A stretch of 64,000 nucleotides of DNA from Chionis minor (GCA_013398295.1 VZSF01003484.1:324870-388869), one strand, 5' to 3'; positions 52,401 to 64,000 are shown, counted from the stretch's first letter. Program-made: numbers and translations. The notes: generated from the sequence alone by a model not told the origin.

Positions 52401-55400
52401 AATACACTCCATAATTGAGGCCGTTCTGTCTCCAAAGAAACCTTTCATATAAGGAAGTTCTGACTGTTTATCTTAAACTGAAACCAATTAAATTTTTATT
52501 GTTTCCAATGGAAAATAAGATGTATTACTCCCTGTCAAGTAAGACCAAGAGTCCCAAAAGCACCCTTATCTTCCCTGTTTAGCCTTCTACAAGGTAACGA
52601 TACCTAGACCTAGAACTACAGACATTAATACTCGAAAAGCAAAGGATAATTAAAATTTGTAAAACAAATCTGTTTATTTTCTATACAAGTGAAAGACCCT
52701 TGATGGTGTTGACATGAGAGGACTTTTTGTAGATTCTGATTTGTAATAGGAATATAATCAGTCCCCTTCCAGCTTCACTACAGTCAGCTTGTGGCTTGGC
52801 TTTGTAATAGTAGTTACTATACCCAAGAAATCATTCTGTCTAAAAACTTTAGATGTATATTGTCCAGTGTTTTCCTTTAACTTACCAGATAGCAGGTTTG
52901 CATGGATGTAAGTGAAAGGATAATTTCCCTCCATATTGATACAGATATGAATGCTATGGCACCATAGAAGATACATGATCAGACTACAGTAATAGTCTTA
53001 AAACACTTGATCACATAATTCTCAAGAGAAGTTGCACTGCAATCAAAGGAATTAAATTTACTCTAAATTTGGTGTGTGATGGAAGTTATTCCCAATAAAA
53101 AAGTACTGTTCATGTATTTAACATATTTAAGTTCAGGAACCAAAAGTACTGTACTAGTCAATATAAAAGTAGTATTTGCTATACTGAATAGAAGTCTGTA
53201 TTCTGAATTATCTCTCCTATCTCTAACGGTAACCAATAGTAACCCAATATTTTACATAAAAGGAAAGAATCATGCAGCAAGTGGATGCAAAATAATTTAT
53301 CATACCTAAATGTCCCATCTTAATCCTGCATATTTAGAGATTTAAATCATGAACCATGAATTTTTATCAACCTTGAAAAACATTTAAAGATATTGAATAT
53401 TATAGCCTGATATTCTTATTGTTGGCATATACAACTTTCATACCTGCCTGAGGACAAATAATATCCTTGCAAAATTGATGATACCTTCTTTTCAGCCATA
53501 ACATGGAGAAGGTAAGGGAACAAACTGTCTTCTGATCTTTATGGCAGCCTCTTATTTTGACGCCCCATAGACACTGGTGCAAACTTCTTCCATTTTTTGC
53601 AATTTTTAGTAATTAAAAGCTGTGTAATAATCTAGGTAAGAAGGTCTTCTTTATTTCTTTCTTTTCTCCTTTTCTCTTTTTTTTTTTTTCTGTCCAATAT
53701 CACCCTCTATCAGATCTCCACTTAAAGTAGAATTAACATCTATCTTGTAGTTGTATGGTGACTGACTTGCATTGTATGCATATCCCAAAGTTAAGTACCT
53801 ATCTATCCCAAAATTATGTGCATATCTGAAAGTTATGCAGTTGAAAGCCTGGGGTATTTGAGCTATTTTATTCTTAGTCAGTCAATAAGGGTCCTTTCCA
53901 CACAGTGGAGGGGTTGGCAGTATTTGCCATATGAGTATGGCAAAACCACAAATAGTAAACAAGTTAGTGTTTTTCCCCTCAGCTTCTTCCACCTTTTAGT
54001 CATGCCATAACTAAAAGAGTACAGTTCACAACATTCCAAGAATACAAGACGGTGAGAAGCTAAGGTGACAGATGGGATATAAAAATATGAATAAAATAGG
54101 CTGTTCCAGGTGGGCACCAAGGGCTGCGGAGAAAGAAAGATGATATTAGGGGCTCAGAGAACATTGGTAATGAGCTAGTTCTCAATCTTTATGATGGCAT
54201 AAGGGGGAAAAAACATAACAAAAATCCAGCATAACTGCTCTGGAGTGTACAAACAGTCCCAACATGGTGTCATATACTCCAAAATGACAGACTGTCCATA
54301 CTGTGCTGAGGTGCATGAATACAGAACTACATGGTACATAGCTAAGCACAGAATATTCTTTTTAAAGGCAGAAGGTGAAATTGTTTCCATTGTTCCTGGA
54401 GCTTTACACCTGGTATTACAGGCAAAGATACAGAAAACTTTAGAGGGGGAAATAAAAAAAAGATTATATGATTTATGACAATGAAATGTAACCTTGAGCA
54501 AAATCATCAGAGTTTTCAGGAACATGTTGCTATAGATGGAATTTATTTATTTATTTATTTTAAGGGATGATCCATTAAAACTGGAGGGGAGGAAGAGAGG
54601 CATTTTTTCAGTAGGTGCAAACATTAATTTATCATGGGTAGAAAATGTAATCTTGGAATAAAAGGGGCCGCAGTTCATAATATTGGTGCCATCCCTTCCC
54701 CTTTGCATTGCCTTGGGGAAACCACTCCACTTCTTCACCTATTTGTTTTCAACATTAAATGAAGATGACAATGTTTTTACACTTTGTTCAAAAGCAGGCT
54801 GGAAAGCATTAATTACTTAACCTCTGTACTGTGTTTTGATGGAATGTGTTATATAAAGGTTAAGTAGTATTATTATGGTAATCAGTAATAAAAAGTGTTT
54901 TTTATATGAAGGCAGATCTGTAATTTTATTTAATCCTCATCATATTCAGAAGAAAGAAAATATATTTTCAAAACAAATAATAGCTATCCAATTAGCCTAA
55001 AACTCCTTCAAGTCTCTTTGTAGTTTTGGAAATAAATTGAATAGCTTATTAATTATCAAAATTTTCATGATAATTTTACTTGTAAACATGATTGAATCCA
55101 CTCAGTTATTAACATAAAAGGAGTTTTAGTAGTTTTAGACAATTGAAATAGGAAACCTGTGTATGTCTTTAAGATTTGAAGTGGGTTATTTCAGAATTAC
55201 TTGAAAGACCTGATCAATATTTCATAGAATTTCACCACTGTATGTAGTTATTTAAGGCACTTTGATCAAATTGAATTACGGGTCTTTTATCTCACTGTGG
55301 CAGTCAGCATTTCCAATAGTTAACTGTTGACAACAGTGATCCCGAGTCTCTAATTGTATTGTCCACAAAAAAAGACAGCTTTTTGAATAACTGAAACAGT

Positions 55401-56189
55401 CAGGACCTGGCACTACAAAAATAACCAGGTTTATGGACATCAAATGTAAGGAAAGAATTGAGTCACTGGGAAATGTGCAAGCAATAATAAAAAAGTTAAG
55501 GGACCAAACAGTCACCTGGTGCTATTTTACCAAGGTTTTAAGTAGTTCAGAAAAGACACAGAGATAACAGCACCAGAAAAGACACCAGAGATAACAGTTT
55601 TCAGAAAGAGCAATCTGGTATTGTAACTACTTTATGTATATCAAGGCTATCTGGATTTAAAAGTGCAATGTGTTAAAGTAGACAGATTAAGTAGGAGTAA
55701 AAGACTAAATAAAACAAAATCTGCTGAAAGGTTGGACTAACTTTAGTTTCGTTGATACATATGTCAATCAAATACATATTACAGTATTTGTTTCCTTATG
55801 AAACTTTTTTCTTTACTGAGAGTTTTTAAAGTTTAGTGTGCCAAATGAAATGCTATTGTAGGAAATGTGAGTTAGAAATTAATAGAAAAAAATGAAGTTT
55901 TACAAGTCAAAAGTCAAGATTTCTCAAGATGAAGAAGTTCAGGGAAAAGCTGATTAAGTTTATGATATGAGCACATTACTTAAAAGTAACCATTACTGAA
56001 GTAGAAATCAGTTATGATAAAGAAATGTTTGCTACCTTTAAAGCCCTGTTAGACAGTGCAAAAGGACTTTCCTTTTTCATTGTCTGAAAAAGATCTTCAA
56101 AGAAGGTCTCTGATGTTTCAGGCAGACCTCGTATTGATCTATAAATTAAGCTACACGCCACTCCTTTGCACAGTTTGACTCCAGGAGAA
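49481..56189. other. AT-rich non-coding DNA
   Basis: No gene that I can support. The 115-codon frame at 51045-51392 and the 96-codon frame at 51562-51852 have no recognisable motif. Simple tracts: T-run with CT-rich flank at 53655-53690, (ATTT)n at 54540-54561. Confidence 0.5.
54540..54561. repeat. (ATTT)n microsatellite
   Basis: About five tandem ATTT units. Confidence 0.8.
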
Positions 56190-56227
56190 CTTTAAATTTA
56201 AATTTAATTTAAATTTAAATTTTAAAG
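56190..56227. repeat. AT-only near-palindrome
   Basis: A 38-bp block of alternating TTTAAA units, CTTTAAATTTAAATT on the left and AATTTAAATTTTAAAG on the right, forming a near-perfect inverted repeat. It could extrude as a cruciform. It may simply be an expanded TTTAAA repeat. Confidence 0.8.
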
Positions 56228-58757
56228 AATTCCATCAAATTACACACTTTTTATCTAGCTTTGGATACTAATTCTTCATTATATATGCTTCTTTTTCCCC
56301 TCATTTCATTCACTCTGTGCCCACATGAATGTAGGACACACATTTTGCTGTGTTTTCAAAAATATTGAAGAAAGATTTTTAAAAAAAAGCAATAAAGGTT
56401 AATGCCAATATAAAAAACAAGGTCAGACTGTAGTTTGCTAAGTATACAAGAACTATTTAGAAATTATATCTTCCACCTATCTTCTGATGAGAAATTTGTA
56501 TTATTATTTCTCATAAAATAAAAATTATTGGGAAACACTAAGGAAACCATAGCCTAATCAATTGTCTCAAAAGCAAATGGCTACCTTCATAAATTCCAGC
56601 AGTGAATACGGTTTCCAAAGTCTCTTCAGATGAAATAACCAGTGGTAGAAGGCGGCCTTGAAAAGAATACCTAATCAGGTTTCAGTTTATGATCATGCAG
56701 CATAGCTTGTTTCATTCTCAATCTCTGTAGTTTCTTTCTTCTATATTTTCTTTTGTTGCTGTGTCTACTATAAAACCTCTTCTTTTAATGCTTTTCTGAC
56801 TGCATAGCAGTCAAAAATAGATGTAGAATTCAACTGCACTGTGGCTTCTGGGTATCTTAGTCAAGATCCAGTCAAGATATCAGTAAGACTGCACATATCA
56901 ATCCCATGTATCTACCTGCATACTTACGATTGTCCCTATACTTAGTAATGTAAAATGAACAATTCAAAGAAAAATTTTTCACTGAGTGCAACCCATGATC
57001 TCTATCATTTTACTTTTCAGATTCACAAGTCTAGTAGATAGCACATAATCATCCTTAGGTTTGTTAGCATTTACAAAATCAGGAGACATTTATGTTTTGC
57101 CTGGATGAGTGTAAACTCCAGAAATCAAGATCACTAATTCTGGGACCAGACAAGGGAGGCAGAGTCAAGTGTAACTCTTTGGAAACTGCTAAAACGATCT
57201 GTATACTGACTATGATAGAAAAAAAAATCTTTTCTGTAACAGCTATCACACAGGGCATGGAACAGAATTGAGTCTCTGACTGTGGGATTAGATCTATACA
57301 GTATGTCAAACAGCTACTGACAAAAAACCCCTAATGTTGTGGTTTCAATATGCCACATATTTCAGTGAAGGATGTTGCTTTCTCTTCTTTGTACTGTTTA
57401 TACTGAATTTTGCGACTAAGAGCTGTTAGTTGCTAACACAAACTGCAGTTAGCTAGGAGCAGGATTTTAAATGCTTAGGGGAGTGGCAAATCTCATTACT
57501 GGATTTTGAACCACACACAGAATCCTAGTCTATGCTTTTCAAGGTTAGCAAAGACTTATCTAAGTGCATGTTTGACCTTGATTTATGGCTGGAAATACTT
57601 GAGTACAAATCAATTCCTTTTTTACTTTAGTAACAAAAGAAAAATTGGCATTTATACGGAACACTCACATCATTCCAGCAGAACTAATATACATAGTGCA
57701 GTTACATTAGCCAGCTAATTTAGGAACGCAATTTTGGGTTTGGAGATCATACCTCTGAATGACTTGTGACAAGTGCTTTTTTTTTTCTTCTGTTTTATTA
57801 TCATTGCAAATTATTTCTTAAATAACCCGTGTGGATTTCATGAGAAGACCCAAATGTATTATACGATTACGTAATTAGATGTTATATTGTAATGAACATG
57901 CCATGAAAAAGAATGAATTAAGGTCACAGAGAATAAATTTAACTCTGACATTTCCTACTTTGAAGTGCTTGTTTTTACAGCTCTAGTATTCTATTAATAT
58001 CTTTGTTTGTATAAATGTGTAGATATGGCATGCCACTATGGCATTTTCCTCTACCTTTCAAACTCTAGAAGGAATAAAACTAAACTGAGAGGCATGATTT
58101 CAATAACTGTAAAGACAGTGTGGTGCTCCATTGGAAAACATTGTTTCTGCTTAGCTGAAGATGCTTTAAACAATGACAGGAAATTCAGTACATTTGACAT
58201 CTACAAGTGAGCTAATCCTGCCCATGTGTGATTTACAATCAAAAAGTGGTGACTACAGTACTCAGATGGGATGATATAGAAAAATCTGGGAAATTTTTTA
58301 TGGAACACAGATTCACCAATTAATTTTTATCTTAAGGAGAACTGTAAAGAAAAAGAAAGTTTTAGATCCTGATTGTATTTAGGCTTCTGTTATCTGCATA
58401 TCTTATTGTTATATGGCACAGAAGCATAAATTTGGGACTTGAATAACTTTTAAGAGAAAAGAATTTAGACAGTTTGAGCACTGCAAACTGTTCTGGCTTT
58501 AGATGGCTGCTGGCTGAACTTTTGGTATAAAAGTATCAAAATGCAGCTAAATCACTCTGTATGTCTCCAACTATGTTGAGGTGTGTTTGTTTGTTTGTTT
58601 CAAATTCTGTGATTTGTACAATGAAACAAGTTTTATCAGATAAATTATTTTCAGTTAGGGATGCAGAAATGTATGGATTGACCCTGTCCTACAAAGGACT
58701 TGATATTTATTTCACTACAAGCAACCTTTGAAGTAACAAAGTTTTCTCATTTCCTCC
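56228..58757. other. AT-rich non-coding DNA
   Basis: No gene or recognisable mobile element. A GTTT microsatellite of four units lies at about 58584-58600. Confidence 0.5.
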
Positions 58758-58810
58758 TTTTTTTTTAAAAAAAAAAAAAAGGTTTTTCTCTTGGCTTAAA
58801 GCCAAGAGAA
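58758..58810. repeat. T-run/A-run followed by a 25-bp perfect palindrome
   Basis: A T-run at about 58758-58766 runs straight into a run of about 14 A (58767-58780). Next is TTCTCTTGGCTT-A-AAGCCAAGAGAA at 58786-58810, with 12-bp arms that match exactly around one central base. Two inverted repeats therefore stand next to each other. No known family is recognised. Confidence 0.8.
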
Positions 58811-59229
58811 TGTCTCAGTTACTTTAGATTCCAGAAGCAGCATTCTTGTTTGTTTGACTCTCTTTTTTGTATGCAAATGGGGTATATTTTAGCAATAGGT
58901 AGCATTCAGGTTTGCATTCTAATTGGTGACTTAGAATGCCCAGCATTATCCTTCAGCAAATTCAGCCTTTCATACTGAAATTCTGGAGTGTCAGAATGAC
59001 TGAGAATAGATGGAAAACTGTTAATTATGTTTATTTTAAACTGTGCCAGAGTTTCAATAACTCTCTCCAGGGGAGGTGAAAAGCATAGCATTTACCTACT
59101 TGTATAGATGTGATTTTGTATTAATGGTTTTAAATGTCCTAATTTGTAATATTAAAAAAGAAACTGTGTGACCTCTTAGATTTACATTTTCTTTTTAAGA
59201 TATTTTAAATGTTTACTGGTATTTTTCTC
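58811..59229. other. Non-coding DNA
   Basis: Nothing that I can assign. Confidence 0.5.
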
Positions 59230-59810
59230 TCTGTTGGGGGTCACTGTAATTGATTGCCTTTTAGCAGATCAGGAAGAGTCTTTGCAAGTAGAATATTGAT
59301 AGATACGTACATACATATATGCTTTTATATGTGCATATATATACACACACATGCACACACACATACACATGTAAAAATAAATAAAGGCAATTATCTATTG
59401 GCTAATACATACACAAGATCAGAAGGATTTAAGGAACTGATAGGCTAAGCAGCAATGGGTTCAATATCCCAGTAAGATATCTGAAGAGCCTTTGCTGGCG
59501 AGGCAGCCATCAATCAGGCAGAAAGGAGTCCTCGGTGTTGGCAGCTTGCTGTATTGCAAATCCTCTAACACGGATGTTTTTCTGCATTTTCCCTTTAGGG
59601 TTTTAAATCTATCTATGTCATTGGTTTTCCACCTTGAATTTTTGAGGTATTAATAATCTCTATCTCTGCAGTCCTAATTCTGTCTACATTTCTTAACTTG
59701 CACGGCCCTGCTACTCAGACTTTCTCACTGCTCTTTCTTAACATATAGCAAATTCCTCTGATCTCTGAACCAGAGATCACTGGCATCAGTGCTGGGCCTT
59801 GGATCCTTGA
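59230..59810 (+). repeat. Ancient repeat, copy B (pair of 33970-34450)
   Basis: The partner of copy A in the same orientation. Anchors are GGGTCACT (59238), GCTAATACATA (59401), GGCTAAGCA (59443), GCCATCAATCAG (about 59507), TAATAAT (about 59650) and CTTTCTCA (about 59720). The distance between the first two anchors is about 99 bp longer than in copy A because of an inserted TA/CA-rich microsatellite (about 59298-59372) and neighbouring bases. Confidence 0.6.
59298..59372. repeat. TA/CA dinucleotide-rich microsatellite
   Basis: An irregular mixture of ATACATAT, TATATATACA and CACACACATGCACACACAC units. It accounts for most of the extra length of repeat copy B. Confidence 0.8.
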
Positions 59811-60374
59811 AAGGCAGACACAGAATCTCCTGTTTGGTGTGTGAAGAAATTAGTTATTTTGGAAGGAAAGGGTTATACAGGCATCCTGATCATAAAATTC
59901 ATTATGGTTAAATCCGTTCGCTTTATAAAAAAAAAATATAGACGTTTCCATTAGAAAGAAAATGTAGTAAGGATAGAACAAGCAAATGGGTCTTTCTCTT
60001 AAAATTAGGAATGTTAAAATAGTCCAATAATTTCTAAAGATTACAGGAAGCACCTACTGCTAAGTGGTTTATTAAACTTGGCACTAGACAAAAAAGGACT
60101 AGCTTGGCACATAAGACTGGGTCAAATACCATAATTCTCCGCTTTCCATTTCTCTTGCATCTGAGCTTAAGTAGCAACATCTTAGAAAGCTGGCAAATGT
60201 CTGGCAGCAACAGATGTAAAACTGGAGTATGACAATCTGAGGTGCAATACATATAGAAATGTCTTTTCTTTCATGTAAGTGTGTGATTTTTTTATATACA
60301 ACACATCTAGTACAATAATAAAGTCTACATTTAAGTCTTCTGATCTTAAGACTTGTTTTAGGAGATGTAACACT
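59811..60374. other. Non-coding DNA
   Basis: Nothing that I can assign. Overlapping short minus-strand frames look like chance. Confidence 0.5.
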
Positions 60375-60512
60375 GGTATTCTCAGCTTATGGATGGGGAA
60401 ACTAAAATAACAGAACCAGAATAACTTATTCAAAGTCATAGAGGCAATGAACCACAGAGGCTGAAGGGAAGCTCATACCTTAAGTGTCAGTTCAGTATTC
60501 TGTCTGTGTAAC
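60375..60512 (+). mobile_element. MIR-like SINE fragment
   Basis: It shows the ordered landmarks of MIR: TTCTCAGCTTATGGATGGGG, AAACTAAAATAACAGAACC (compare GAAACTGAGGC-CAGAG), AACTTATTCAAAGTCATAGA (compare TGCCCAAGGTCACACAG), then GAGGCTGAAGGGAAGCTCAT. This is the best MIR-like match in the window. MIR elements are old tRNA-derived SINEs. The copy is non-coding. Confidence 0.6.
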
Positions 60513-62999
60513 TTCAATGCACTCTTACCTATACTTAAGGTCCCTATAGTACTCCAAAGCATATGCCAAAGAATCTGATACACGCAAGTCAGATCACTGA
60601 GTAACTTCATAACCTTAGCCGTGATAAATTCTATTGTTGGAGAAGATATTTCATTCCTAAATTAATTCACTAAGGCTGTCTAAATCAAAGTATATTCTAA
60701 AATGCAATTCGGTAGGGTCATTGGTGATGTTAGGTGTTTTTAATTAAGCATCTATAAAGTTCTTGGTCAAAAGACAGGAGAATTTAGAAATTGAATCTTT
60801 GCACTTCTTTCAGCTTTGGTACCAGATTAGGATGCATCCTTCATTTTTCTTGCAAAAAGAGGATACAAAAAAGTTATTTGCAAACTACTTGAAATCTGGA
60901 CCAAAGTTATGATGGTTTTCAGACGTGAATTAAAACCAGGCCTGCTCCAATAGTTTTTGATATTTAGTACCTGCATAATACTTTTTTTGGGAAAGGGAAT
61001 GAAGTCAGAGAGTTGAACATTAGGTGTATAGGATAAGGAGCAAGGAGAGTGAAACTGATATGATATCCTCTACATGTTTCCTCATGATGTCCCCATAAGT
61101 CTTAAAATGTGAGGAGAGACACTAATCTGATATATGGTGCAGAAATAATTGCCTTCTGTGTTCTTCTAGCACATAATGTAAAATAAAAGGGTATCTAATA
61201 TTTTATATTCTTTCACCACACATATCGTAGAAGGCCTTTAAAAGATTTGTGAAAGATCCTGTAATGTGATTTATTTTTTTGGCAGCAGTGGGGTCATTGA
61301 AGTAACTTGGACTGTCATCTGAAGGTTAATTAATTTTATGCTAAGAAGCTAGACTTTCAGAAGCAGCCATCTAGTGGAAATAGAAAAGTCTTTAATTAAC
61401 AAACATCAGATCTCATACTCAGTAGAGTTATATGAAGACACACAAACCTGCAGTCTTTATATTATCTCACCATATAATTATTCCTCCATATCTTCCAGTA
61501 CCCCTGTTTTTCATCAAAAAAACCCCCAAAACCTTTGTGCTTCTTCAAATTGGATCTTGCTTTTTATTGAACTGCTGTTAATACTAGAAGAATATTTCAG
61601 AATATAGAATTAGTAGGAAGATTCTTTCTTCAGAATTTCATATAAAATAATGAATATTAAATTCTTTGCTTTCAAAGACTGACTTCTATATCTGTGTTCT
61701 TAATTCCAAACATTAAGAAGTAATAGTCTAAGAAACTGTTCATTTATTTTTTAAGTAAATATCAAGAGAAATTAAGAAATATTTTGCTGTCAATATCCAA
61801 AAAGGATATTAATACATTACACAGCAGGGATTGTGTAGAACATGAATCACTGCAATTTGAGATAAATATTTATTACAGTTAAGCTTTTAGGTTCTGTCTT
61901 AAATTACAGCTTCACTCTGCTAAGCATTTAAAACATATGTAGTGAGGGGTAGTTCTCTCTTAGCTTATAGTTTTAATAGGTGAGACAGATTATGGGCAGG
62001 GCATTGGACCAAAAGACCAAGAGAAATGAAATGACCTTCCCTTACATCATTTAGCACCCAGTACCTGGTAGTACCCAGAGGTTCTGCCCAGGTCCCTGGA
62101 GAAGTTCAATTTACTCCTCTTCACCTTGCATTATGTTTTCTCAAATTAAAAAAAAAAAAAAAAAAAAAAGGAATCTGAGAATGAAAAGATAGGTAAAGTA
62201 AACAACAAAACATTCTATGGGCTTTCCAGAACATATTAAAAATATTTGCTCATGCTAAAACAGTACTTCTTGGAAGTGGTGTAGGAGGGTGTTTTGTTGT
62301 GTTTTTACAAAAAATTATCAGTCAGTAATTATAACTGGAAAATAAGTCAGTGAACCCCTGTTTATGCACATTGAAAAGATGAAAGAAAATGAGCAATACA
62401 AACAGTTATCAACAGCGATATCAACAGTATACAAAACAGATCCACCCTATGCGATAAATCTGAAGCTCAGTGTTCTGCAGAGGATCAGTCAGGGTATGTT
62501 GTTTCAGTTCTGTACATTTCTTCGCTAAACCCTGACAGAACTGATTATTTTAACCTCATATGGTGATTAGGAAAAGCATTTAGGCTTCTGTAGATTCCTT
62601 TGGTGCTGTAGATAACACTTTTGCTGCAAGGACCTTCAGGGATAGAGTGTTGATTAAAAAGCAAAACCAATTTATTGAGAACTTGACATAGTATAATGCT
62701 CACATGGGGTTTCTAATCTTCTGAACAAGATGGTCACTCAGTGTTCAGTAGAGGTGGATGGCTCCATTGCTGACAGCAGCATCTTTAGCTGTATTGCATC
62801 AAACTCTCCAAATTGCTGTTTTCCTCGTTTCTTATTCTCCAGCTGACCATGGTTCTGTAAGACACCCCACCACATGCATCATCCATCTCTATTATTATCT
62901 TACTTACATATAAAATATCTCTTCAATATCTCAACTGTGTACATAAGACTATTCTCTGTAGCCATTTCGGCAACTACGTGAATCATTTCTACTGTTTAT
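60513..62999. other. AT-rich non-coding DNA
   Basis: No gene seen. A run of more than 20 A lies at 62148-62169. Confidence 0.5.
62148..62169. repeat. Poly-A tract
   Basis: An uninterrupted A-run of more than 20 bases. No SINE or processed-gene body is recognisable upstream, so its origin is unclear. Confidence 0.8.
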
Positions 63000-63683
63000 T
63001 GTGGTTAACCTTGGCTGGCTGCCACATGCCTACTCAGCCACTCTCCCACTCTCCCTCCTCAACAGGATCGGGGGAACAAAACAAGATGAAAAAGCTTATG
63101 GGTTGAGACAAGGACAGTGTAAGCACTTACCAATTAGTCTCATGGGCAAAACAGACTTGACTTGGAAAAAAATTAATTTAATTTATTGCCAATTAGAATA
63201 GTGTTAGATGGTGAGAAAGAAAGACCTTGCCCCTTCCTCCCTTGTCCCAGGTTCAACTTCACTCCTCTACTTTGCCTCTCCCCCTACAGTGGTGCTGGGA
63301 GATGGGAAATGGGGGCAGTTCTGCCACTCCACAACAGCTCCTCTCTGCCGCTCCAGTGAGTCTTCCCCACAGGTTGCAGTCCTTCAGGATAAACCTGCTT
63401 CAATGTGGACTCTCCACAGATTGCAGCTTCCTTCAGGGCAGATCCACGTGCTTTGGCATGGTGTTGTCCATAATGTGGATATCTGCTGCATTGTGCTTTC
63501 TTCAGGGGCTGCAGGGGCTTTCTCCCTGCTGGGGTACCTGAAACACCTCCTCCCCCTCCTCTTTCCACCTTGGTGCTCACTGGGATTTTTTTTTCCTCAG
63601 CCCTGGCTGCCAGGCAGCCTTTTGCAGTTTCTGACACAGGCTTTCCCCGTGGCACTGCCATGTTGGCCACGGGGCTCAGCCCT
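63000..63683 (-). mobile_element. ERVL-like LTR, minus strand
   Basis: An LTR in reverse orientation. Its 3' terminus is at 63000 (plus strand TGTGGTTAACCTTGGCTGGC, the complement of a GGTTAACCACA end). The polyadenylation region AATAAATTAAATTAATTTT lies on the minus strand at about 63167-63190. The blocks 'GGCAGCCTTTTGCAGTTTCT', 'CACAGGCTTTCCCCG' and GGGGCTCAGCCC match the LTR at 13257-13970 inverted. No internal retroviral sequence is seen. The 5' end in element orientation is cut off by a second LTR at 63684, so its true start is missing. Confidence 0.8.
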
Positions 63684-63857
63684 TGTCGTGGTTTGGCCTC
63701 AGCCGGCACAAAGAACCACGCGGCCGCTCACCCAAACCTCGCAGCAGCGAGGGAAAATTGGAATAAAAAGGCAAAAACTCGTGGGTTGAGATAAAAAACA
63801 ATTTAACAGAACAAAAAAAAATTGACAAAACAACAGTAGTACTGGCAGAGGAATGTA
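63684..63857 (-). mobile_element. Second LTR, terminal part, truncated at gap
   Basis: It starts on the plus strand with TGTCGTGGTTTGGCCTCAGC and continues with CACGCGGCCGCTCACC and AACTCGTGGGTTGAGATAAA. This is the terminal portion of a common avian LTR that shares its end architecture with the LTR at 63000-63683 (TG-GTGGTT, CAGCCGGC, GGGTTGAGA-AA). The strand is inferred from that similarity. The rest of the LTR is lost at the N at 63858. Confidence 0.65.
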
Positions 63858-63858
63858 N
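63858..63858. other. Single ambiguous base (N), probable assembly gap
   Basis: The only N seen in the window. The sequence to its right restarts inside the preceding LTR, so the N probably stands for a gap of unknown size. Confidence 0.8.
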
Positions 63859-64000
63859 CTCTTTCCACCTTGGTGCTCACTGGGATTTTTTTTTCCTCAG
63901 CCCTGGCTGCCAGGCAGCCTTTTGCAGTTTCTGACACAGGCTTTCCCCGTGGCACTGCCATGTTGGCCACGGGGCTCAGCCCTTGTCGTGGTTTGGCCTC
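63859..64000 (-). repeat. Exact 142-bp copy of 63559-63700
   Basis: Every base of 63859-64000 equals 63559-63700, offset exactly 300, including the junction between the two LTRs at 63684. Independent insertions could not reproduce that junction, so this is a duplicated contig end or a very recent tandem duplication. Confidence 0.9.

Noticed and set aside
63208..63789. 193-codon plus-strand frame, the longest in the window
   Set aside because: It runs antisense through one LTR and across the junction into a second, so it cannot be an ancestral gene. GC-rich LTRs tend to have few stops.

Overview
The window looks like an intergenic or intronic stretch of a bird genome, most likely a neoavian. 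I found no intact host protein-coding gene, tRNA, rRNA, CRISPR array or bacterial-type feature. The host DNA is AT-rich, full of stops in all frames and scattered with homopolymer runs. Open frames of 60-140 codons are either chance frames or decayed retroelement frames. The evidence for a bird is repeat content recognised by eye: CR1 LINEs ending in the ATTCTATGAT-type 3' microsatellite, and GC-rich ERV long terminal repeats (LTRs) of a type common in birds. No database search was run, so family names rest on recognition.

Layout. At 1982-3105 lies an old, internally deleted CR1 on the minus strand. A short CR1 3' end lies at 4085-4196 (plus). A GC-rich ERVL-like solo LTR lies at about 13257-13970 (plus). 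A short palindromic ancient repeat lies at 18570-18639. A near-perfect 22-bp inverted repeat lies at 24734-24781. MIR-like SINE pieces lie at about 30130-30215 and 60375-60512. Two diverged but collinear copies of an unidentified element lie at about 33970-34450 and 59230-59810, 25,360 bp apart at their best anchor. A well preserved CR1 3' end with a piece of its polymerase frame lies at about 36835-37412.

The most structured part is 46.3-49.5 kb, a three-level nest. An old minus-strand CR1 ORF1 region (GDSL-esterase-like remnant) was split by an ERVL-like solo LTR, which has a perfect 5-bp target duplication (GGGCA). That LTR was later split at its polyadenylation region by a younger minus-strand CR1. 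The order of events can be read directly from the junctions.

The right end (63.0-64.0 kb) holds a minus-strand ERVL-like LTR abutting a second, related LTR. A single N at 63858 is then followed by an exact 142-bp copy of the first LTR-LTR junction. This looks like an unresolved assembly gap rather than biology.

No gene cassette or new multi-gene system is present. The best leads are the nested insertion, the ancient paralogous pair, the 24.7 kb hairpin, the shared short reading frame near the start of the LTRs and the assembly artefact.
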